From contig NZ_MAUD01000020.1 in assembly GCF_001700515.1 (NCBI RefSeq), forward strand, positions 316 to 62,384: 62,069 nucleotides of DNA, in the 5' to 3' direction. The translations under genes were made by a program, and so were the position numbers. Source of the stretch: Streptomyces lushanensis (GTDB taxonomy: Bacteria; Actinomycetota; Actinomycetes; Streptomycetales; Streptomycetaceae). Shown here piece after piece: positions 1 to 8,704 of this stretch (within the stretch, counting starts at the first letter, position 1; each line of letters begins with the position of its first letter). The notes below the pieces were generated by a model. That model ran no database searches. It had not been told where the DNA came from and saw nothing but the letters and a program-made list of their open reading frames with translations.

Positions 1-832
1 TCCACTTCCGTGCGCCGGCGGGCACCTCGTAGAAGTAGTCGGCCGGGAATTGGGCGCGCGTGGAGTACGTGTGGTCCGCGCCGCCGGACTCCGCCACCGG
101 CACCGGCACCTCGCGCAGCCTGCGCTCGTACCCGAAGTGCCAGGCCGACTCCGCCGGCGCGAGCACCCGGGTGCCCTCGCTCTCCTCGACCGCGATGTTG
201 GACCACCAGTAGACGGGCGCGGTCCGCTCGTGGGGATTGCGGATCCGTACGCCTGCGTAGAGGAAGTCGGAGCCGTCGGGCAGCCACAGATCGACCTGGA
301 ACGGCAGATCGCGCAGCCGCTCCCACTCCCAGAGCCTGAGCATCTCGCCGCCGTCGGGTGCCGGGACGAGCGCGGCGTGCACCGGCGCGCAGGAGAGGGT
401 GGTGTGGCCGGTGGCGCCGATGTTCCACTCGACACCGCCGGAGAACCACGCCCCGTTGAGCGCGAAACAGGCGGGCTGCGACACCGGGTTGCGGTAGACC
501 AGCTCACGCCCGGTCGGCTTGTGGTGGAGCGAGTGGATCCGGCCGCCGAGACCGGGCAGCACGGTGGCCCGCAGCCGGTCGTTCTCGATCACGATCACGT
601 CGAGACCGGTCTTCTGGCGCTCCCGTCCGTAACCGTCCAGGATGCGGACGGGCAATGGCGTGCGCAGCGGCTCGTAGCCGATCTGCCGTGCCATGTCGCC
701 CGGCAGTCTCCTTCTGTCGCGTTCGTCGACGGTGTGCGCCTCGTCGAGGGTCCGCAGGGCCGGCAGCGGATTCTCCGGCCCCAGGGGGGCGGCGGGCAGG
801 GTCAGTACGGCACGTCGCACGGTCGTGGCCAC
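1..832 (-). CDS. DUF5107 domain protein, C-terminally truncated by window edge
   Basis: An open minus-strand frame runs from a GTG at 832-830 off the left end (277 codons visible). Visible text includes GLGGRIHSLHHKPTGRELVY and a later stretch PVYWWSNIAVEESEGTRV, which are typical of the DUF5107 family found in Streptomyces, often large proteins with a beta-sandwich resembling aldose-1-epimerase-type carbohydrate-binding folds followed by TPR repeats. A GAGG sits about 7 nt before the GTG. The function is unproven; a role in carbohydrate handling is inference from the fold. The stop codon and C-terminal half lie outside the window. The frame has the expected third-position GC bias and no in-frame stop, so it is real despite being incomplete. 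Confidence 0.8.
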   Translation of the reverse strand, partial: MATTVRRAVLTLPAAPLGPENPLPALRTLDEAHTVDERDRRRLPGDMARQIGYEPLRTPLPVRILDGYGRERQKTGLDVIVIENDRLRATVLPGLGGRIHSLHHKPTGRELVYRNPVSQPACFALNGAWFSGGVEWNIGATGHTTLSCAPVHAALVPAPDGGEMLRLWEWERLRDLPFQVDLWLPDGSDFLYAGVRIRNPHERTAPVYWWSNIAVEESEGTRVLAPAESAWHFGYERRLREVPVPVAESGGADHTYSTRAQFPADYFYEVPAGARKW

Positions 833-1221
833 GGCAACCTCGCTTCGTTCACACGGGCGGCCGACAGCTCCTTCGGCCGACGGCCCGATGACCATGGAAC
901 ACGGCGAACGCCCGACTGACCAGGGTGACTCGGCGTGTCAGGCGTCGGGTCAGCCGTCGCTCCCGTGGCCGGGGTGGTCCCCGGAGCAGTCGTCGCCGAA
1001 GGCGCCGAGCCGCTGGACGATCCGCTGTTCACGCAGGGCGCCCGCGAGCTTGTGGCAGCCCGGCACCGCGCCGGGCGCCGGGGGGGCGCAGGCCCGGGTT
1101 GGAGGGGGCGTCGATCACCACGATATTCCGCATACGGACCATCCTCGCCGCCGTATTCTCCCTCTCCGACAGGTTTCGGCGAGCCGAGAGGTTTCGCCAA
1201 GAACGGAAGGCGGGCGGCGGG
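833..1221. other. 389-bp intergenic gap with an arginase relic
   Basis: This gap between the DUF5107 gene and the DUF6204 gene carries the decayed arginase start described separately (950-1133). The remainder contains no ORF with coding character and no convincing promoter hexamers that I can see. The stretch just before 1222 is purine-rich (a GAACGGAAGG run) and may supply a weak ribosome binding site. Confidence 0.6.
950..1133 (-). pseudogene. Arginase-family N-terminal remnant, frameshifted
   Basis: Reading the minus strand from ATG 1133 gives MRNIVVIDAPSNPGLRPPGA, the characteristic start of actinobacterial arginase/agmatinase-family proteins. A GAGGA lies about 8 nt upstream. Around 1070 the match shifts by one base and resumes as VPGCHKLAGALREQRIVQRL, which continues the family N-terminus. 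The match then ends and a stop occurs at 952-950. Only about 45 of the usual roughly 300 codons remain, so the catalytic Mn-binding Asp/His residues are missing and no enzyme can be made. I infer a deletion that removed the rest of the gene, plus one indel. Family assignment comes from recall of the N-terminal motif, not from a search. Confidence 0.65.
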
Positions 1222-1557
1222 ATGACCACACGGCACACCTACCGGGTGATCGTGCGAGGGACGTTCGAGGGGCTGACGGACGGGGCGAGGGCCCGGCTGG
1301 TCGGCGAGGTGGACCGGCACGGTCTCACGGAGATGCGGTTCACGCCGGAGGGCTCCCTCACCTATGACCGGACGCTCAGGCACTTCAGCTACCGGTACGT
1401 GGTCGTCTCGGACGCGGCGGACGGCGACGAGATGGCGGGAGCGCTCGCCGAGGACCGCGCCGAGACGGCGCTCAGGACATTGGGATACGGCCATGGCGAG
1501 CTCCGGTCCACCGTGACCGACATGGACACCATGAAGATCAACCGCAAGGGCCGCTGA
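1222..1557 (+). CDS. DUF6204 family protein
   Basis: 111-residue soluble protein starting at ATG 1222 with TTRHTYRVIVRGTFEGLTD and including LRHFSYRYVVVSDAADGDE. This pattern matches the small actinobacterial DUF6204 family, for which no function is known. An upstream extension of the same frame has no coding character, so the ATG was chosen. There is no signal peptide or membrane segment. Its 3' neighbour on the opposite strand is the LD-carboxypeptidase gene (tail to tail, 42 bp apart), so it is a single-gene unit. Confidence 0.75.
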   Translation: MTTRHTYRVIVRGTFEGLTDGARARLVGEVDRHGLTEMRFTPEGSLTYDRTLRHFSYRYVVVSDAADGDEMAGALAEDRAETALRTLGYGHGELRSTVTDMDTMKINRKGR

Positions 1558-1599
1558 CCCACCGGGCGCGGGCACGGCGGGCGGCGGCCCGGCTCGTGG

Positions 1600-2595
1600 T
1601 CAGGTCAGCGCGGGTACCTCCAGGGTGAGGGTGCCGCTCTTCGCGTCCAGGACCGCCGGCACGCCCAGCGGCACGGTCAGCGCCGACTCCCCGTGGCCGA
1701 AGCCCAGTTCCTCCACGACCGGTACACCCAGCCCGCCCAGCCGGTCGAGGAACAGCGTCCGCACGGCGTCGTACGGTCCGCACTCCGTCCAGGATCCGAG
1801 CGCGACGCCCGCGACGCCGTCCAGCCAGCCGGAGCGTACGAGCTGGGTGAGGATGCGGTCGAGGCGGTACGGCTCCTCGCCCACGTCCTCGATCAGCAGC
1901 AGGCCCCCGGCCGCGGAGGGACGCCCGTGCGGAGTGCCGAGATCGGCGGCGAGCAGGCTGACGCAGCCGCCGAGCGTGACGCCCCCGGCCCGGCCGGGGA
2001 CGAGCGAGCGGGCCGTGTCCCGGCCGAGGGTCCGTACCGACTCGGGCTCGAAGAGCGTGGCGCGCAGCGACTCCTGGGTGAGGGCGTCCTTCAGGAAGGC
2101 CACGGTGGCGACCATCGGACCGTGCAGGGTGACCAGGCCCATCCGCCGCGCGAACGCCTCGTGCAGCGCGGTGATGTCGCTGTAGCCGACGAAGACCTTG
2201 GGGCCCGCCGCCCGCATCGCCGTCCAGTCGAGCAGATCGGCCATGCGCTGGACTCCGTAGCCGCCGCGTGCGCAGAGCACCGCGGAGACGGACGGATCGC
2301 ACCACGCCTCCTGGAGATCGCGGGCACGGTCCTCGTCCGTGCCCGCGAGATAGCCGAGCCGGGGATGGACGTCCAGGACATGCGGGGCGACGACGGGATC
2401 GAGGTCCCAGCCGCGCAGGATGTCGAGCCCCGCTTCGAGCCGGTCCGGCGCGACGGGCCCGCTGGGCGCCACCACCGCGACCCTGGCCCCCGGACGCAGC
2501 CGCGCGGGCCGGGTCAGCGGCAGCAGGCGCGTGAGCGGTGCCGGCGGGGCCGGTGTCGCGTGCGAGGGCGCCGGCGGCCGGGGGGTGGCGCTCAC
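1600..2595 (-). CDS. S66 family LD-carboxypeptidase (muramoyltetrapeptide carboxypeptidase-like)
   Basis: 331 residues from GTG 2595. Members of peptidase family S66 release the terminal D-alanine from cytoplasmic murein tetrapeptides during wall recycling; some instead cleave microcin-like peptides. The nucleophile elbow is in VFVGYSDIT (Ser), the Glu in LLLIEDVGEEPYRLDR, and the His in GFGHGE, giving the Ser-Glu-His triad expected for the family. The N-terminal 30 residues are Pro/Ala-rich and variable. The GTG overlaps the TGA of the upstream S9 peptidase gene (GTGA, 2595-2592), so translation is probably coupled. It is the last gene of a four-peptidase operon, which suggests it trims D-amino-acid-containing peptides. 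No signal peptide is seen, so it should act in the cytoplasm. Confidence 0.88.
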   Translation of the reverse strand: MSATPRPPAPSHATPAPPAPLTRLLPLTRPARLRPGARVAVVAPSGPVAPDRLEAGLDILRGWDLDPVVAPHVLDVHPRLGYLAGTDEDRARDLQEAWCDPSVSAVLCARGGYGVQRMADLLDWTAMRAAGPKVFVGYSDITALHEAFARRMGLVTLHGPMVATVAFLKDALTQESLRATLFEPESVRTLGRDTARSLVPGRAGGVTLGGCVSLLAADLGTPHGRPSAAGGLLLIEDVGEEPYRLDRILTQLVRSGWLDGVAGVALGSWTECGPYDAVRTLFLDRLGGLGVPVVEELGFGHGESALTVPLGVPAVLDAKSGTLTLEVPALT

Positions 2596-4619
2596 TTCAT
2601 CAGCTCCAGCCTCGGGACGTCGGTTCGGTCGATGCCGAAGGTCCGCGCGTACAGCGACAGTTCGGCCTCCAGCGCGCGGATCATGGTGTCGGCCCTGCGG
2701 AAGCCATGACCCTCGCCCTCGAAGGTCAGGTACGCGTGCGGGATTCCCCGGCCGGCCGTCCGCTCCAGGAACCGCTCGCACTGCGCGGGCGGGCAGACCA
2801 CATCGTCGAGCCCCTGGAGCAGCAGGAACGGCGCGGTGAGCCGGTCGACATTGTGCAGCGGCGAACGCTCGCGGTAGCGGTCGGGAACCTCGGCGAGCGG
2901 CCCGATCAGCGAGTCCAGATACCGCGACTCGAAGTCATGGGTCCCGTCGGTGACCCAGCCGAGCAGATCGAGGACGGGATAGATGATCGTGCCGCAGGCG
3001 TAGACATCCGTGGTGGTGAGCGAGGCAGCCGCCGTCCAGCCGCCCGCGCTGCCGCCGCGCACGGCGAGTCTGGCCCGGTCCGCGGTGCCCTCCGCGGCCA
3101 GCGCCTCGGCGACGGCCGCGCAGTCCTCGACATCGACCACTCCCCACTGCTCGCGCAGCCGCTCGCGGTAGGCCCTGCCGTAGCCGGTGGAGCCGCCGTA
3201 GTTGACCTCGGCGACACCGATGCCCCGCGAGGTGAAGTAGGCGATCTCCAGGTCGAGGACGAGCGGCACCTGGCTGGTGGGGCCGCCATGGGCCCGGATC
3301 ACGTAGGGCGGCAGCTCGCCGTCGGGCGCGCGGTGGCCCGGATGGTGCGGCGGATAGATCTGGGCGTGGATCTCACGGCCGCCGGGCCCGGTGAAGGTAC
3401 GGGCCTCGGGCTCGGGGCAGTACGCGGGATCCACCGCGTCCCGGTGCTCCGCGCCGATCACCCGGGCGCGGCCGGTGGCGGTGTCCAGCTCCACGATCTC
3501 GTAGGCGCTGCGCGGACTCGCGGCGACCCCGGTCACCCGGTCGCCCTGGACGGCCAGGGTCGGCGCCCACGCGGTCCAGGGGCCGGCGGCGTCGGCCAGT
3601 TCACCGGTCGACGGGTCGAGTATGCCGAGCGCGGTGGTGCCTCTGCCGTGCAGGACGGCGATCAGCCCGTTGTCCAGGGGATGGAACCACTGGAGGCCGA
3701 TCTTCCAGAGCGGTCCGCCGAACTCCTCCCGCCGGCCGGGGCAGAGGCTGGTGCTCGGGATGACGTCCGGCGGGCCGTCCGGGCCCTGTACGAGCGCGTC
3801 GGGGCGGATGCGCCGAAGCTCCCACCAGCCGCTGGTGTCGGAGACGAAGAGCAGCGAGCCGTCCGGCGCCCAGTCGGCCTGCGCGACCGATTCGTCCGTG
3901 TCCCCGGCCACCGCCCTGATCCGCGTGAACGGGCCGGTCTCCGTCACCTCGCCCAGCATCACCACCGTGCCGTCCCAGGGCATCCTCGGATGGTCCCAGG
4001 CGAGCCAGGCGGCGAGGTGTCCGTCGGGCGAGAGCCGGGGTCCTGTGACGAAACGGTGCCGGTCGTCGGACAGCTCCCGTACGGCGGAGCGGTCCTCGGC
4101 GGCCGAGCCGTCCAGCGGAACGGCCGCGATCACCCGCCGTACGTCGCCGGGCCCTTCACCGGTGAACTCCTCCAGCACGCACCAGACTTCGTCCCGGTCC
4201 AGGAGCAGCCGCGGATCGGCCCAGCGCAGTCCGCCGCCGGTCGCCGACACGGGCGTGAGCGGCCGGGGCTCACCGGCGCCGTCCGGCTCGTACGCGTAGA
4301 GCCGCTGATCGGGGAGATGGACGAAGACGACCAGCGGGCCACGGCCCGGCCGGACGGCAGCGGCCCAGGGCAGACCGCCGTACTCGATCACGCGGCTGCG
4401 CACGTCCCAGGGAGCGGGCAGCACCGGCTCCTCGCGGCCGTCCGCCCGCCGCCGCACCAGCGCGCGCCGGCCCTCCTCCGCCGGACGCGGCTCCGTCCAC
4501 CACACCTCGTCGCCGACGGCTCCCACGAACTCGGGGCGCCCGTCGTGCGAGGCGGCGAGCGTGGCGTCGATGGGGGACGGCCACGTCCCGTAGGGATCCA
4601 CGGACCATGTGATCGGCAT
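2592..4619 (-). CDS. S9 family prolyl oligopeptidase / acylaminoacyl-peptidase-like
   Basis: 675 residues from ATG 4619. The N-terminal ~390 residues form a beta-propeller (repeated blades such as DGSLLFVSDTSGWWELRRI), and the C-terminal alpha/beta-hydrolase has the nucleophile in RGGSAGGW, an Asp in LQGLDDVVCP and a His in GEGHGF. That is the S9C architecture, cleaving oligopeptides or N-acylated residues. The gene starts 10 nt after the M20 stop and its own stop overlaps the S66 start. No export signal is visible, so a cytoplasmic location is expected. Substrate preference cannot be read from the sequence. Confidence 0.9.
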   Translation of the reverse strand: MPITWSVDPYGTWPSPIDATLAASHDGRPEFVGAVGDEVWWTEPRPAEEGRRALVRRRADGREEPVLPAPWDVRSRVIEYGGLPWAAAVRPGRGPLVVFVHLPDQRLYAYEPDGAGEPRPLTPVSATGGGLRWADPRLLLDRDEVWCVLEEFTGEGPGDVRRVIAAVPLDGSAAEDRSAVRELSDDRHRFVTGPRLSPDGHLAAWLAWDHPRMPWDGTVVMLGEVTETGPFTRIRAVAGDTDESVAQADWAPDGSLLFVSDTSGWWELRRIRPDALVQGPDGPPDVIPSTSLCPGRREEFGGPLWKIGLQWFHPLDNGLIAVLHGRGTTALGILDPSTGELADAAGPWTAWAPTLAVQGDRVTGVAASPRSAYEIVELDTATGRARVIGAEHRDAVDPAYCPEPEARTFTGPGGREIHAQIYPPHHPGHRAPDGELPPYVIRAHGGPTSQVPLVLDLEIAYFTSRGIGVAEVNYGGSTGYGRAYRERLREQWGVVDVEDCAAVAEALAAEGTADRARLAVRGGSAGGWTAAASLTTTDVYACGTIIYPVLDLLGWVTDGTHDFESRYLDSLIGPLAEVPDRYRERSPLHNVDRLTAPFLLLQGLDDVVCPPAQCERFLERTAGRGIPHAYLTFEGEGHGFRRADTMIRALEAELSLYARTFGIDRTDVPRLELMK

Positions 4620-4629
4620 CGTCGGGCTC

Positions 4630-5979
4630 CTAAGCGGATTTCAGGTAGTGGTCGAGGACACGGACGCCGAAGTGCAGCGCCGAGACGGGCACCCGCTCGT
4701 CCACTCCGTGGAAGAGCGCCTGGTAGTCGAAGCCGGGAGGCAGCTTGAGCGGCGAGAAGCCGTAGCCGGTGATCCCGAGCCGGGAGAACTGCTTGGCGTC
4801 GGTGCCGCCCGACATGCAGTACGGCACGACATGCCCGTCCGGATCGAAGCGCTCGACGGCGGCGCGCAGCTTGGCGAAGGTCGGTGAGTCCACCGGCGCC
4901 TGGAGCGCGACCTCACGATGGTGGAACTCCCACTCCACATCCGGACCGGTGAGCTGGTCCAGGGTGGTGCGGAACTCCTCCTCACCGCCGGGCACCATCC
5001 GCCCGTCGACATAGGCGATGGCCTGACCCGGAATCACATTGACCTTGTAACCGGCCTCCAGGACGGTCGGATTGGTGCTGTTCCTCATCGTCGGCTCGAC
5101 CAGTGCGGCGGCCGGGCCGAGCTTGCCCAGCAGCCCGTCCGGGTCGAAGCCCTCGGCATGGACGTCGACATGTATCCCGTACAGCGCGGCGAGTTCGGCG
5201 AGAGCCGCCCGCACCGTGGGGGTGAGCCTGACGGGCCAGGGGTGTTCGCTGATCCTGGCGACGGCGGCGGCGAGCCTGCTGACCGCGTTGGCCCGGTTCA
5301 CCTTGGAGCCGTGGCCGGCCTTGCCATGGGCGGTGAGCTTCAGCCAGCCGGTGCCCCGCTCCCCCGCGGCGATCGGGTAGAGCGCCATGCCGGGCCCCGC
5401 GTGGAAGGTGAAGGCCCCCGACTCGCTGATGCCCTCCGTGCAGCCCTCGAACAGCTCGGCGTGCCGCTCGGCGAGGAAGCCCGAGCCGTCGGCGGCGCTG
5501 GCCTCCTCGTCGGCGGTGTAGGCGATCACGATGTCCCTGCGCGGCCGGACCCCCGACCGGGCCCAGGCCCGCACGACGGACAGGACCATCGCGTCCATGT
5601 TCTTCATGTCGACCGCGCCACGGCCCCACACCACACCGTCCCTGACCTCCCCGGAGAAGGGATGCGAGGTCCAGTCGGCGGGCTCCGCGGGCACGACGTC
5701 GAGATGGCCGTGGACCAGGAGCGCGTCGGCGGACGGGTCCGTGCCCTCGATCCTGGCGACCACATTGGTGCGTCCGGGAGTCCGCTCCAGCAGCGTCGGT
5801 TCGATTCCCGCGTCGGCGAGGCGCTCGGCGACATACTCGGCCGCGGGCCGCTCCCGGCAGTCCCCACCGCCTCTGTTGGTGGTGTCGATACGGATGAGTT
5901 CCGAGGTGAAGGTGACCACCTCGTCGAACGCCGCCGTATCAGGAACCACACTCGTGTCGATGGGCGTCATGTCAGCCAT
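4630..5979 (-). CDS. M20/M25/M40 family metallopeptidase
   Basis: 449 residues. The family comprises di-zinc aminoacylases, carboxypeptidases and dipeptidases. Metal and catalytic motifs are intact: LLVHGHLDVV (His, Asp), GRGAVDMK (Asp), YTADEEAS (Glu-Glu) and the late His in LFHGVDERVP. The dimerisation lid lies around residues 210-320 (KLTAHGKAGHGSKVNRANAV). ATG 5979 was chosen because GGAGG sits 6 nt upstream; this makes it overlap the end of the M55 gene by 8 nt. A second ATG at 5970 is possible. Its position between M55 and S9 peptidases suggests a step in short-peptide breakdown. The exact substrate is unknown. Confidence 0.9.
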   Translation of the reverse strand: MADMTPIDTSVVPDTAAFDEVVTFTSELIRIDTTNRGGGDCRERPAAEYVAERLADAGIEPTLLERTPGRTNVVARIEGTDPSADALLVHGHLDVVPAEPADWTSHPFSGEVRDGVVWGRGAVDMKNMDAMVLSVVRAWARSGVRPRRDIVIAYTADEEASAADGSGFLAERHAELFEGCTEGISESGAFTFHAGPGMALYPIAAGERGTGWLKLTAHGKAGHGSKVNRANAVSRLAAAVARISEHPWPVRLTPTVRAALAELAALYGIHVDVHAEGFDPDGLLGKLGPAAALVEPTMRNSTNPTVLEAGYKVNVIPGQAIAYVDGRMVPGGEEEFRTTLDQLTGPDVEWEFHHREVALQAPVDSPTFAKLRAAVERFDPDGHVVPYCMSGGTDAKQFSRLGITGYGFSPLKLPPGFDYQALFHGVDERVPVSALHFGVRVLDHYLKSA

Positions 5980-6805
5980 ACTGCTCCTCCACCGCGGCCG
6001 AGACGATCGTCGTGACCGCTTTGAAGGTACGAATGGCCTCATACATCGTCCCGCTGGTGTACGTCACACGCCGCTCACCGCTCGGCGCCACTCCCGGCAC
6101 GACCGTGGCGGCATCGGACAGGTGCGCGGCGTCGAACTCCAGCTCCAGGGTGAAGGGACCGCCCACGACCGGCGCGTACCGCCCGGCGAGCGTCGCGGCC
6201 TCCTTGGCGGCGGCGCGGATGTCGGCGGCCGTACGCGCCGGGGTCCGGCACACCGCCGCGTACCGCGAGACGTGGTCCTTCACGGCGACCTTGCGCGCCC
6301 GCGGCGCGTATCCGTCGGCGTCCGCGCAGGTCAGATCGTCACCGGTGACCAGCACCACCGGAACGCCGTACTCCGCGACCACTCGCGCGTTCAGCAGTCC
6401 CTCGCTCGCCCGTGCGCCGTTCAGCCATACACCGGTGAGCGAATTGGCCAGATAGGTGTGCGCCAGCACGCCCTCCGTACCGGCACCGGTGTGATAGCCG
6501 ACAAAGGCGATCCCGTCCACGTCACCGTGCTGGACGCCCTCGACCATGGAGAGCGACTTGTGCCGCCCGGTGATCATCTGCGCGCGCTCGTCCAGCCGCT
6601 CCAGCAGCAGATTGCGCATGCTCCAGTGCGCCTCGTTGATCAGCACCTCGTCGGCGCCGCCGTCGAGAAAGCCGAGCACCGCCGCGTTGACATCGGATGT
6701 GAACAGGGAGCGGCACCGCTCCCACTGCGGTGTGCCCGGCAGGACGTCCGCCGGCCAGGTCACACCGGTGGCGCCCTCCATGTCGGCGCTGATCAAGATC
6801 TTCAT
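5972..6805 (-). CDS. M55 family D-aminopeptidase (DppA-like)
   Basis: 277 residues from ATG 6805. The family is typified by Bacillus DppA, a zinc enzyme forming a decameric ring that removes N-terminal D-amino acids. The N-terminal metal motif is present (MKILISADMEGATGV: D8, E10), with further His ligands in LINEAHWSMRN and FVGYHTGAG. Length matches the family. It is the first gene of the peptidase operon; the next gene overlaps its last 8 nt. D-aminopeptidase plus LD-carboxypeptidase in one operon points to peptides containing D-residues, such as peptidoglycan stem peptides or D-residue-containing antibiotics. That interpretation is inference. Confidence 0.9.
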   Translation of the reverse strand: MKILISADMEGATGVTWPADVLPGTPQWERCRSLFTSDVNAAVLGFLDGGADEVLINEAHWSMRNLLLERLDERAQMITGRHKSLSMVEGVQHGDVDGIAFVGYHTGAGTEGVLAHTYLANSLTGVWLNGARASEGLLNARVVAEYGVPVVLVTGDDLTCADADGYAPRARKVAVKDHVSRYAAVCRTPARTAADIRAAAKEAATLAGRYAPVVGGPFTLELEFDAAHLSDAATVVPGVAPSGERRVTYTSGTMYEAIRTFKAVTTIVSAAVEEQYG

Positions 6806-6885
6806 GGCGAGAAACCGTACGCGTCCTCACGGCCCCCTGCCAGCCCTGTGGACAACCACCCGGCGGTCCCGGCCACCGAAGCGTG

Positions 6886-7731
6886 TCATACGCGCCATGC
6901 GCCCGCCGCGGCCTCCGTGCGCGCGAACTCCGCGAAGTCGCGCGGCGGCCGGCCCAGCGCGCGTACGACACCGTCGCGTACGGGCGCCTCCTGGTTCGTC
7001 CTGATCGGCTTCAGCGCGTCGACCCAGGTCGCCGTGTCGTCCTCGGCCACTCCCCGGGAGATCAGGCGGGCGCGGTACGCGGCCTCGTCCAGCGGGACAT
7101 AGCGTGCCCGGTGGCCCGTGGCCCTCCCGATCTCGGCCAGGCAGTCGTCGACGGTCAGGGCGCGCGGCCCGGACAGTTCGTAGACCTGCCCCTCGTGGCC
7201 GGGTCCGGTGAGCGCGGCGACCGCCACCTCGGCGATGTCCTCGGCGTCCACGAAGGACGCCGCGCCGTCCCCGGCGAACAGCGCCAGTTCACCGGCGAGC
7301 ACCTCGTCGCGGAACGCGCCCTCGCTGAAGTTCTGCGCGAACCAGCCCGGTCGAAGGATCGTCCAGGCCGCGCGCGAGGCGCGTACCGCCCGCTCGCCCT
7401 CGATGTGGGGTCCGCCGTCGAAGGCGGGGCCGAAGTAGCCGGGAACGTCGGCTCCCCGGGCCGAGAGGAGCACCAGCCGCATGACCCCGCCCGCCACGGC
7501 CTGCTCCACCAGGGCGGGCGTCCGGGACGGCGCGGTGTCCAGCGGGACGATGTACACGGCTCCCACGCCGTCCAGCGCGGCCTTCCAGGTGGCGCGGTCC
7601 TCCCAGTCGAACGGTGTCTCCCCGGAACGCGAGGCGGCGCGCGTGGGTACGCCCCGCTCGCGCAGCCGGGCCACGACCCGGCGGCCCGTCTTGCCGGAGC
7701 CGCCGATGACGAGTGTCGGTTGAGGTGTCAT
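6886..7731 (-). CDS. NmrA-like NAD(P)-binding oxidoreductase (atypical SDR)
   Basis: 281 residues. The Rossmann dinucleotide motif is at the N-terminus (TLVIGGSGKTGRRVV), followed by AWTILRPGWFAQNF and YELSGPRALTVDDC, both common in NmrA/AzoB-type proteins. These act as quinone reductases, NADP sensors or nucleotide-sugar epimerase relatives. The classical YxxxK catalytic pair is not apparent, as in other NmrA-like members. It is separated from the peptidase operon by 80 bp on the same strand. A cytoplasmic location is expected; the substrate is unknown. Confidence 0.85.
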   Translation of the reverse strand: MTPQPTLVIGGSGKTGRRVVARLRERGVPTRAASRSGETPFDWEDRATWKAALDGVGAVYIVPLDTAPSRTPALVEQAVAGGVMRLVLLSARGADVPGYFGPAFDGGPHIEGERAVRASRAAWTILRPGWFAQNFSEGAFRDEVLAGELALFAGDGAASFVDAEDIAEVAVAALTGPGHEGQVYELSGPRALTVDDCLAEIGRATGHRARYVPLDEAAYRARLISRGVAEDDTATWVDALKPIRTNQEAPVRDGVVRALGRPPRDFAEFARTEAAAGAWRV

Positions 7732-7886
7732 GACGGAAGTCTCACCCGCGACACCGCAGATCTCACTCCCGGCACCCGCCCGTCCACCCCGGCGACCACC
7801 TGTCCACCCCGAGGACCCACCCGTCCAACCGGGCGGCCTGCCCGCCCGCCCGTGTCACGGCGAGGGACCGCGCCCGGCGCCGGCGC

Positions 7887-8606
7887 TCACCCCCCGGCCA
7901 GCACGAACCATCTGGCCGGCAGGTCGATACGGCTCCCGTCCGGCATCCTCTCCGTCTGGGCGAGCGCGGTGTCGCCCGTCGCCAGGATCGTCAGACCCGC
8001 CGCCCTCAGCAGCGTGGGCACCTCCTCGTCCGTGGCGCTCGCCGGCTTGAGACCGTGGTCGAAGACCCGCCGCAGCTTCGCGGGCGGACCGTCCGGCCCC
8101 GACGCGGCCTGCTGGAGCACCGCCTTCGACGCCGGAGTCAGCTCCACCACGAAGGCCCTGCCCCGCTCGCCGAGCAGCTCCGCCACCGCTCCCGCGACCA
8201 CCGGCCGGTCCCGGGGCTCACTCTGGTGGATCACCGCCCGCATATAGACATTGGTGTCGCCGATCCGGTCCCGCAGCGCCCGCACCGCGTCCCGGTCGAC
8301 CAGATCGAGCTGTTCGAACTCGGCGCTCTTCGCGGTGTCCGCGCGGCGCGCGTGCTCGATCGCCGCATGGGACAGGTCGACTCCGATCGCACGGGCGAAC
8401 CGGGTGGCCAGATAGCGGGTCTGGGTGCCGTTGCCGCACCCGAGGTCGACGACGGGCAGCGACAGATCCGCGTACGGCAGCAGCAGCTCGCTGTGGGGTC
8501 TCGCGGTCAGCGACGGATCGGAGTCCCAGATCGCCTCACCGGGCGTGTCCGAGGTCTCCCGCCAGTAACCTTCCCATGCCTCGCGATAGCGCTGTGACAC
8601 GTCCAT
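7887..8606 (-). CDS. Class I SAM-dependent methyltransferase
   Basis: 239 residues from ATG 8606. Motif I is VVDLGCGNGTQTRYLA and motif II-like acidic turn is AIGVDLSHAAI; the C-terminal part contains RAFVVELTPASKAVL. The start MDVSQRYREAWEGYW is typical of a small methyltransferase family in Streptomyces. Nothing indicates the methyl acceptor. The frame continues upstream without coding bias, so the shorter start was taken. It lies 98 bp after the SpoIIE-type phosphatase gene on the same strand and could be co-transcribed with it. Confidence 0.82.
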   Translation of the reverse strand: MDVSQRYREAWEGYWRETSDTPGEAIWDSDPSLTARPHSELLLPYADLSLPVVDLGCGNGTQTRYLATRFARAIGVDLSHAAIEHARRADTAKSAEFEQLDLVDRDAVRALRDRIGDTNVYMRAVIHQSEPRDRPVVAGAVAELLGERGRAFVVELTPASKAVLQQAASGPDGPPAKLRRVFDHGLKPASATDEEVPTLLRAAGLTILATGDTALAQTERMPDGSRIDLPARWFVLAGG

Positions 8607-8704
8607 ACGGTCCTCCCCGGGTCCGGCCCGCCGACGGCGGTGCCGCAGCGTCCGGACTACCGTCCGCGCAGGTCGGCGGGCAAGGGGACGGGAGATTTCT
8701 TTCA

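Noticed and set aside
2538..4748. Very long plus-strand open frame opposite the S9 peptidase
   Set aside because: Antisense shadow of a GC-rich gene; no recognisable motifs, wrong codon bias.
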